Shown in pieces: positions 4,971-7,911 of a stretch of DNA of 7,911 nt. This DNA comes from Actinomycetes bacterium (GTDB lineage: Bacteria > Actinomycetota > Acidimicrobiia > Acidimicrobiales > Bog-793). A program made the position numbers and the translations under genes. Every line of letters begins with the position of its first letter. The first letter of the stretch is position 1. The stretch spans positions 1-7,911 of the forward strand of contig JAKAOD010000127.1 of the NCBI GenBank assembly GCA_021823365.1. The letters run 5' to 3'. The notes under the pieces were generated by a model that ran no database searches, had not been told where the DNA came from, and worked only from the letters and a program-made list of their open reading frames with translations.

Positions 4971-6695
4971 ATGGCCCGCTACCGGTTCGCCTACGGCGAG
5001 GACTCGCCCTACGGCCATGCGGTCGCGCTCGTCGGCGCGCACCGCCACCCCGACGGGCGCGTGGTGCTCGACCTCGGCTGCGGCTACGGCGCCATCGCCG
5101 AGCCCGTCCGCCGCCTGGGTCTCGACTACGTCGGCCTCGACCTCGACGAAGAAGGCCTTGCCGACCTGCGGGCGCGCGGCTTCGAGGCGCGCCGGCTCGA
5201 CCTCGCCGGCCCCGAGGGGATCGCGCCGGCGCTGCAGGCTGCCGCACGGGGACGGAGGGTCGCCGCAGTCACCGCCCTCGACGTCGTCGAGCACCTCGCG
5301 CAAGGGCCCGGCACGCTGCGAGCCCTCAACGGCTTCGCCCTGGCGAGCGGCCGGCCCCCGCTCGTCGTGTCGATCCCGAACGTCGCCCACCTCGACCTGG
5401 CCGCCAAGCTGCTCCTCGGCCGCTGGGACGTCACCGAGACGGGACTGCTCGACTCGACCCACGTCTCGCTCTACTCGCCGGCGCGGCTCCGGCGCGTCTT
5501 CGCGGCGACCGGGTGGGCGGAGATCGGCGAGCGGGACTTCGAGCTCGTGGCGAGCGACCAGCACTTCCCCGCCGACGCAGCGCCCCTCGCCGCGGGCACG
5601 CCCCTGCACGGGCTCGTCGCGCTCGTCCGCCGGCGCGCCGCATCGGGGGCGACGACCAACCAGTTCGTGCGCGCCTACGCGGCGGTCCCGCACCCCGACC
5701 CCACCGGCGGGCCGGGGTCGAGCGGGGTCGTCGTCCCGAGCGGGGTCGTCGTCCCGAGCGGGGTCGCCGTCCCGGGCGAGCTGGTCGTTCCGGACACGGG
5801 GGTCACCTCGCCGCTGCTCAGCGTGCTCATCGTCACCGCCGCCGGGCGCGAGGCGCTCCTCGCCGACGCCCTCGTCGCCCTCGACGCCCAGACCCGCCAG
5901 GACTTCGAGGTCGTCGTGCTCGTGCTCGACGCCCTCGGGTCCGAGGTGCGGGCGGCCGAGCGCCTCGTCGCCGAGTTCGGCGAGTCACTCGCCGGCCGCA
6001 CGCAGGTCGCCGGCGTGCGCGGGTCGAGCCGCCCCCAGGCGCTCTCGCTCGGGGTCGCCCGGGCACGCGGGCGCTACGTCACGGTGCTCGACGACGAGGT
6101 CGTGCCCTTCGCCCACCTCGTCGAGAGCTACGCCTCGCTCGCCGCCGGCGCGGCGGGCCAGGTGCTCCGGATCCTCCCGGCCGAGCAGGCAGCTCGCCCG
6201 ATCCCCTGGCCCGAGGGCCACGAGGGCTTCGTCGCCGCCGAGGGCGCCTGCACCCCCTGGCCCGAGCGCTTCGACCTGCTCGCCGAGCTCTGCGACGAGC
6301 ACTCTCCCCCGGAGTCCTACGCGCTCCCCCGGAGCTGCTTCGTCGACCTCGGCATCGCCCACGACGAGGCGCTCGGCGCGGCCGCCGAGTGGGACGTGCT
6401 CGTGCAGGCGGCGCTGTGCTGCGGGCTCGCCGCCGGGGGCGGCGAGCCGGCGACCCTGCGCCGCGCCGGCGCGCTCGGGCCGCTCCCGGGCACGCCGTCG
6501 GCGAGCGAGGCGGCCGAGGCGCGCGAGCGCGCCCGGGCACGCCTCGACGAGATGCCGCTCCTGCTCCCCGCCGGGTCGGCGAAGGTGATCCGCGAGCTGC
6601 TCGGCCGGCCGGGCAGCCGGGGATCCGGAGGGTCCGGGCAGCCGGGCAGCCGGGCAGCCGGGCAAGCCGGTCAGCCGGCGGCGGAAGGCGCCTGA
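4971..6695 (+). CDS. SAM-dependent methyltransferase fused to a GT2-like glycosyltransferase domain
   Basis: A 574-residue two-domain protein. The N-terminal part (about 25-230) is a class I methyltransferase: motif I VVLDLGCGYG (31-40), acidic residue ending strand 2 in VGLDLDEEG (D57), and ALDVVEHL (102-109), resembling UbiG/Methyltransf_11-23 type sugar or small-molecule methylases; SIPNVAH and DSTHVSLYS follow as in that type. After a hexapeptide-repeat linker (about 251-274), SVLIVTAAGRE (284-294) opens a GT-A fold domain with RGRYVTVLDDE, its DDE (374-376) at the DXD position, and a later EWD (473-475) at the usual ED-W-D site. So the catalytic framework appears kept, although the first-strand YNE-type motif is lost. 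The C-terminal tail is Gly/Ser/Pro/Gln-rich and encoded by an 8-bp tandem repeat. ATG 4971 is the only plausible start, 7 bases after the upstream stop and without a clear Shine-Dalgarno, suggesting translational coupling. The likely role is extension and O-methylation of the same glycan; substrate unknown. Confidence 0.85.
   Translation: MARYRFAYGEDSPYGHAVALVGAHRHPDGRVVLDLGCGYGAIAEPVRRLGLDYVGLDLDEEGLADLRARGFEARRLDLAGPEGIAPALQAAARGRRVAAVTALDVVEHLAQGPGTLRALNGFALASGRPPLVVSIPNVAHLDLAAKLLLGRWDVTETGLLDSTHVSLYSPARLRRVFAATGWAEIGERDFELVASDQHFPADAAPLAAGTPLHGLVALVRRRAASGATTNQFVRAYAAVPHPDPTGGPGSSGVVVPSGVVVPSGVAVPGELVVPDTGVTSPLLSVLIVTAAGREALLADALVALDAQTRQDFEVVVLVLDALGSEVRAAERLVAEFGESLAGRTQVAGVRGSSRPQALSLGVARARGRYVTVLDDEVVPFAHLVESYASLAAGAAGQVLRILPAEQAARPIPWPEGHEGFVAAEGACTPWPERFDLLAELCDEHSPPESYALPRSCFVDLGIAHDEALGAAAEWDVLVQAALCCGLAAGGGEPATLRRAGALGPLPGTPSASEAAEARERARARLDEMPLLLPAGSAKVIRELLGRPGSRGSGGSGQPGSRAAGQAGQPAAEGA
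5721..5774 (+). repeat. Three 18-bp tandem repeats encoding an interdomain linker
   Basis: The unit AGCGGGGTCGTCGTCCCG occurs at 5721-5738 and 5739-5756 identically and at 5757-5774 with one T-to-C change. A diverged fourth unit follows at 5775-5792. It encodes SGVVVP, SGVVVP, SGVAVP, GELVVP, placed between the methyltransferase and glycosyltransferase domains. The unit keeps the frame, so copy number could vary and alter linker length. Confidence 0.92.
6609..6674 (+). repeat. 8-bp tandem repeat (CCGGGCAG) at the 3' end of the methyltransferase-glycosyltransferase gene
   Basis: CCGGGCAG occurs at 6609-6616, then three perfect head-to-tail copies at 6634-6657, with degenerate copies between and after (CCGGGGAT, CCGGAGGG, CCGGGCAAG, CCGGTCAG). 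Eight is not a multiple of three, so the repeat is read in successive frames, giving a mixed Gly/Ser/Pro/Ala/Gln tail; any change by one unit would shift the frame and alter the C-terminus and stop position. Confidence 0.88.
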
Positions 6696-6724
6696 GGGCC
6701 GCTCAGCCGGCACCGCGGCGGGGA

Positions 6725-7096
6725 TCAGACCACCCGGAAGCCCTCCTCGCCGGCCGGCTCCTCCTCGCGCCACTCGACGGCGTCGACCCGCGCCTGCGGC
6801 GGGCCGACCCGGCACCACTCGGTGAGCTCGGCGACGGCAGGGGCGGGACCCTCGAGCACCGCCTCGACCGCGCCGTCGGCCCGGTTGCGCACCCACCCGG
6901 CGACGCCGAGGCGGGCGGCCTCGCGCCGCGTGCTGCCGCGGAACCAGACGCCCTGGACCCGGCCCGAGACCTGGACGCGCCGGCGCACGGTCGGGGTCGG
7001 TGGCGCCGGCTCCGGCGCCGGCGCCGGCTCCTGCGTCGTGGGTGCAGCAGGTGGGGGCGGCGCGCTCGGCGGGGTCGTGCCGGTCGGAGGCGTCAC
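6725..7096 (-). CDS. Acylphosphatase with proline/alanine-rich N-terminal extension
   Basis: Acylphosphatases are small cytoplasmic enzymes that hydrolyse the carboxyl-phosphate bond of acyl phosphates such as acetyl phosphate and 1,3-bisphosphoglycerate. Residues 38-123 carry the whole domain: SGRVQGVWFRGSTRREAARLG (44-64) with the phosphate-binding arginine R53, and GWVRNRADGAVEAVLEG (67-83) with the catalytic asparagine N71. The domain has the family's usual length of about 90 residues. Before it lie about 36 residues made mostly of Pro, Ala and Thr, which is unusual. Start choice: GTG 7096-7094 overlaps the stop of the upstream E2 gene by 4 bases (GTGA), favouring the long form. A second GTG encoding V37 (6988-6986) would give a normal-sized enzyme but has no visible ribosome binding site. 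The gene is the last of its visible unit and converges with the methyltransferase-glycosyltransferase gene, leaving 29 bases. Family assignment is firm; the start is uncertain. Confidence 0.88.
   Translation of the reverse strand: MTPPTGTTPPSAPPPPAAPTTQEPAPAPEPAPPTPTVRRRVQVSGRVQGVWFRGSTRREAARLGVAGWVRNRADGAVEAVLEGPAPAVAELTEWCRVGPPQARVDAVEWREEEPAGEEGFRVV
7002..7031 (-). repeat. Short GC-rich direct repeat in the acylphosphatase linker
   Basis: GGCGCCGGCTCC (plus-strand sense) occurs at 7002-7013 and 7020-7031, separated by one extra GGCGCC. It encodes the alternating EPAPAPEPAP part of the proline/alanine-rich extension. Each unit is self-complementary over GGCGCC, so it could also form hairpins in the mRNA. 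Confidence 0.6.
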
Positions 7097-7911
7097 AAGA
7101 GAAGTCCCGCGGGCGACTCGAGCGCCGACTTCAGGTCGGCGAGAAAGCCGGCGCCAGTCGCGCCGTCGAGCACCCGGTGGTCGATCGAGAGCGTCAGCTG
7201 CATCGTCGTGCGCGCGCGGATCACGCCGTCACGCACCACCGCCTGGGGGACGGCCGCGCCGACGGCGAGGATCGCCGCCTGCGGCGGGTTGATGATCGCG
7301 CTGAACTGCTCGATGCCGTACATGCCGAGGTTGCTCACCGTGAAGGTGCCGCCGGAGAGCTCGTCGGGCGTGAGGCGCCGCGCCCGGGCGCGCTCAGCGA
7401 GCTCCCGCGCGCGGCGGGCGAGCTCCCGCACCGAGATCCGATCGGCGTCCCGGATCACCGGGACGACGAGGCCGTCCGGGACCGCGACGGCGAGGCCGAC
7501 GTGCACGCCCGGGTGCCGCAGGATCTTGTCGCCGCCCCAGGAGGCGTTGGCCTCCGGATGCCGGCGCAGGGTCACCGCGCAGGCTCTGACGACGAGGTCG
7601 GTGACCGTGAGCTTCTCGCCCTCGGGCGCGAGCACCTGGTTGAGCTGCGAGCGGAGACGCAGGAGCTCCTCGGCGTCGACGCCGAGCGTCAGGTTGAAAT
7701 GCGGCACCCGGGCGCTCTCGGTCAGGCGCTCGGCGGTGATGCGCCGGAGGGTCCCGAGGGGCACTTCCGTACCGGCAAGCTCGCCCGTGGCGGCGGGCTG
7801 GGAGACGGGTGGCGCGATGGCGGGGGGCGGGGGGACCTGCGGCGCGGCAGGGCCAGGTCTCGCGCCGGCCGGACCGGCACGACCGGGGCCGGCGCCGGCG
7901 GCAGATCGGAA
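7093..7911 (-). CDS. 2-oxoacid dehydrogenase E2 (dihydrolipoamide acyltransferase), C-terminal part; 5' end outside window
   Basis: The E2 subunit of a pyruvate-type dehydrogenase complex moves the acyl group from its lipoyl arm to CoA and forms the core of the complex. The frame is open from the right edge to TGA at 7095-7093 (272 codons present); the lipoyl and most likely the E3-binding domains lie outside. The first roughly 45 visible residues are an Ala/Pro/Gly linker, then PLGTLRRITAERLTES starts the catalytic domain. Visible hallmarks are VTDLVVRACAVTLRRHPEAN, VGLAVAVPDGLVVPVIRDAD, GGTFTVSNLGMYGIEQFSAI, INPPQAAILAVGA and the active-site SIDHRVLDGATGAGFL (His and Asp of HxxxDG). The NLGMYGIEQFSAIINPPQ stretch is closest to pyruvate dehydrogenase E2 (pdhC/aceF) as I remember it, but branched-chain E2 cannot be excluded. 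The GTG at 7764 is internal, since the frame continues upstream in linker sequence. The gene overlaps the acylphosphatase by 4 bases. Confidence 0.92.
   Translation of the reverse strand, partial: FRSAAGAGPGRAGPAGARPGPAAPQVPPPPAIAPPVSQPAATGELAGTEVPLGTLRRITAERLTESARVPHFNLTLGVDAEELLRLRSQLNQVLAPEGEKLTVTDLVVRACAVTLRRHPEANASWGGDKILRHPGVHVGLAVAVPDGLVVPVIRDADRISVRELARRARELAERARARRLTPDELSGGTFTVSNLGMYGIEQFSAIINPPQAAILAVGAAVPQAVVRDGVIRARTTMQLTLSIDHRVLDGATGAGFLADLKSALESPAGLLL

Noticed and set aside
5721..5774. CRISPR-like array
   Set aside because: The units are directly adjacent with no spacers and keep the coding frame; this is a protein repeat.
2524..6588. Very long open frame (over 1300 codons) on the plus strand across both glycosyltransferase genes
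   Set aside because: Its translation is an Arg/Pro/Ala/Ser string without motifs and is off-frame to two genes with clear conserved domains; long stop-free shadow frames are normal at this GC content.
5985..6896. Minus-strand open frame upstream of and overlapping the acylphosphatase
   Set aside because: It is antisense to the GT2-like domain and out of frame with the acylphosphatase; the product is Arg/Gly-rich with no motifs.

Overview
The window looks like chromosomal DNA of a very high-GC (clearly above 70% by eye) member of the Actinomycetota. Support comes from the strong G/C bias at third codon positions, an F420-type luciferase-like oxidoreductase, frequent GTG starts, and a tRNA-Asp/tRNA-Phe tandem of the kind found in actinobacterial Glu-Asp-Phe tRNA clusters. 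An Acidimicrobiia-like lineage is plausible, but the sequence alone cannot settle it.

Layout, left to right. (1) The C-terminal two thirds of an aerobic-type glycerol-3-phosphate dehydrogenase (glpD, + strand) enters from the left edge and ends at 1145. (2) After about 200 bases without a gene comes a luciferase-like monooxygenase fold protein (1348-2274, +), probably an F420-dependent oxidoreductase. Its start codon lies in a perfect 15-bp tandem duplication. (3) Two tRNA genes follow on the minus strand, transcribed tRNA-Asp(GTC) then tRNA-Phe(GAA). (4) A divergent control region of about 220 bases (2551-2773) separates the tRNAs from a two-gene + strand unit. (5) That unit encodes a 729-residue protein with two family-2 glycosyltransferase domains (2774-4963), then, 7 bases later, a 574-residue fusion of a SAM-dependent methyltransferase and a GT2-like domain (4971-6695). 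(6) Converging on it from the right edge is a minus-strand pair: the C-terminal part of a 2-oxoacid (pyruvate-type) dehydrogenase E2 acyltransferase, overlapping by 4 bases an acylphosphatase with an unusual proline/alanine-rich N-terminal extension.

How the genes work together. The two glycosyltransferase/methyltransferase genes very likely form one transcription unit and together carry three sugar-transferase domains and one methylase. This would suit assembly and methylation of a surface glycan or glycolipid; the sugars and acceptor cannot be read from the sequence. The E2 and acylphosphatase genes are translationally coupled, linking acetyl-CoA formation with hydrolysis of acyl phosphates, though that functional link is inference. 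GlpD and the F420-type oxidoreductase look like independent metabolic genes.

No insertion sequence, CRISPR array, phage gene or integrase was seen. The most unusual points are the GT2-GT2 plus methyltransferase-GT2 cassette, an out-of-phase 8-bp tandem repeat at the 3' end of its second gene, and the linker-like extension on the acylphosphatase.
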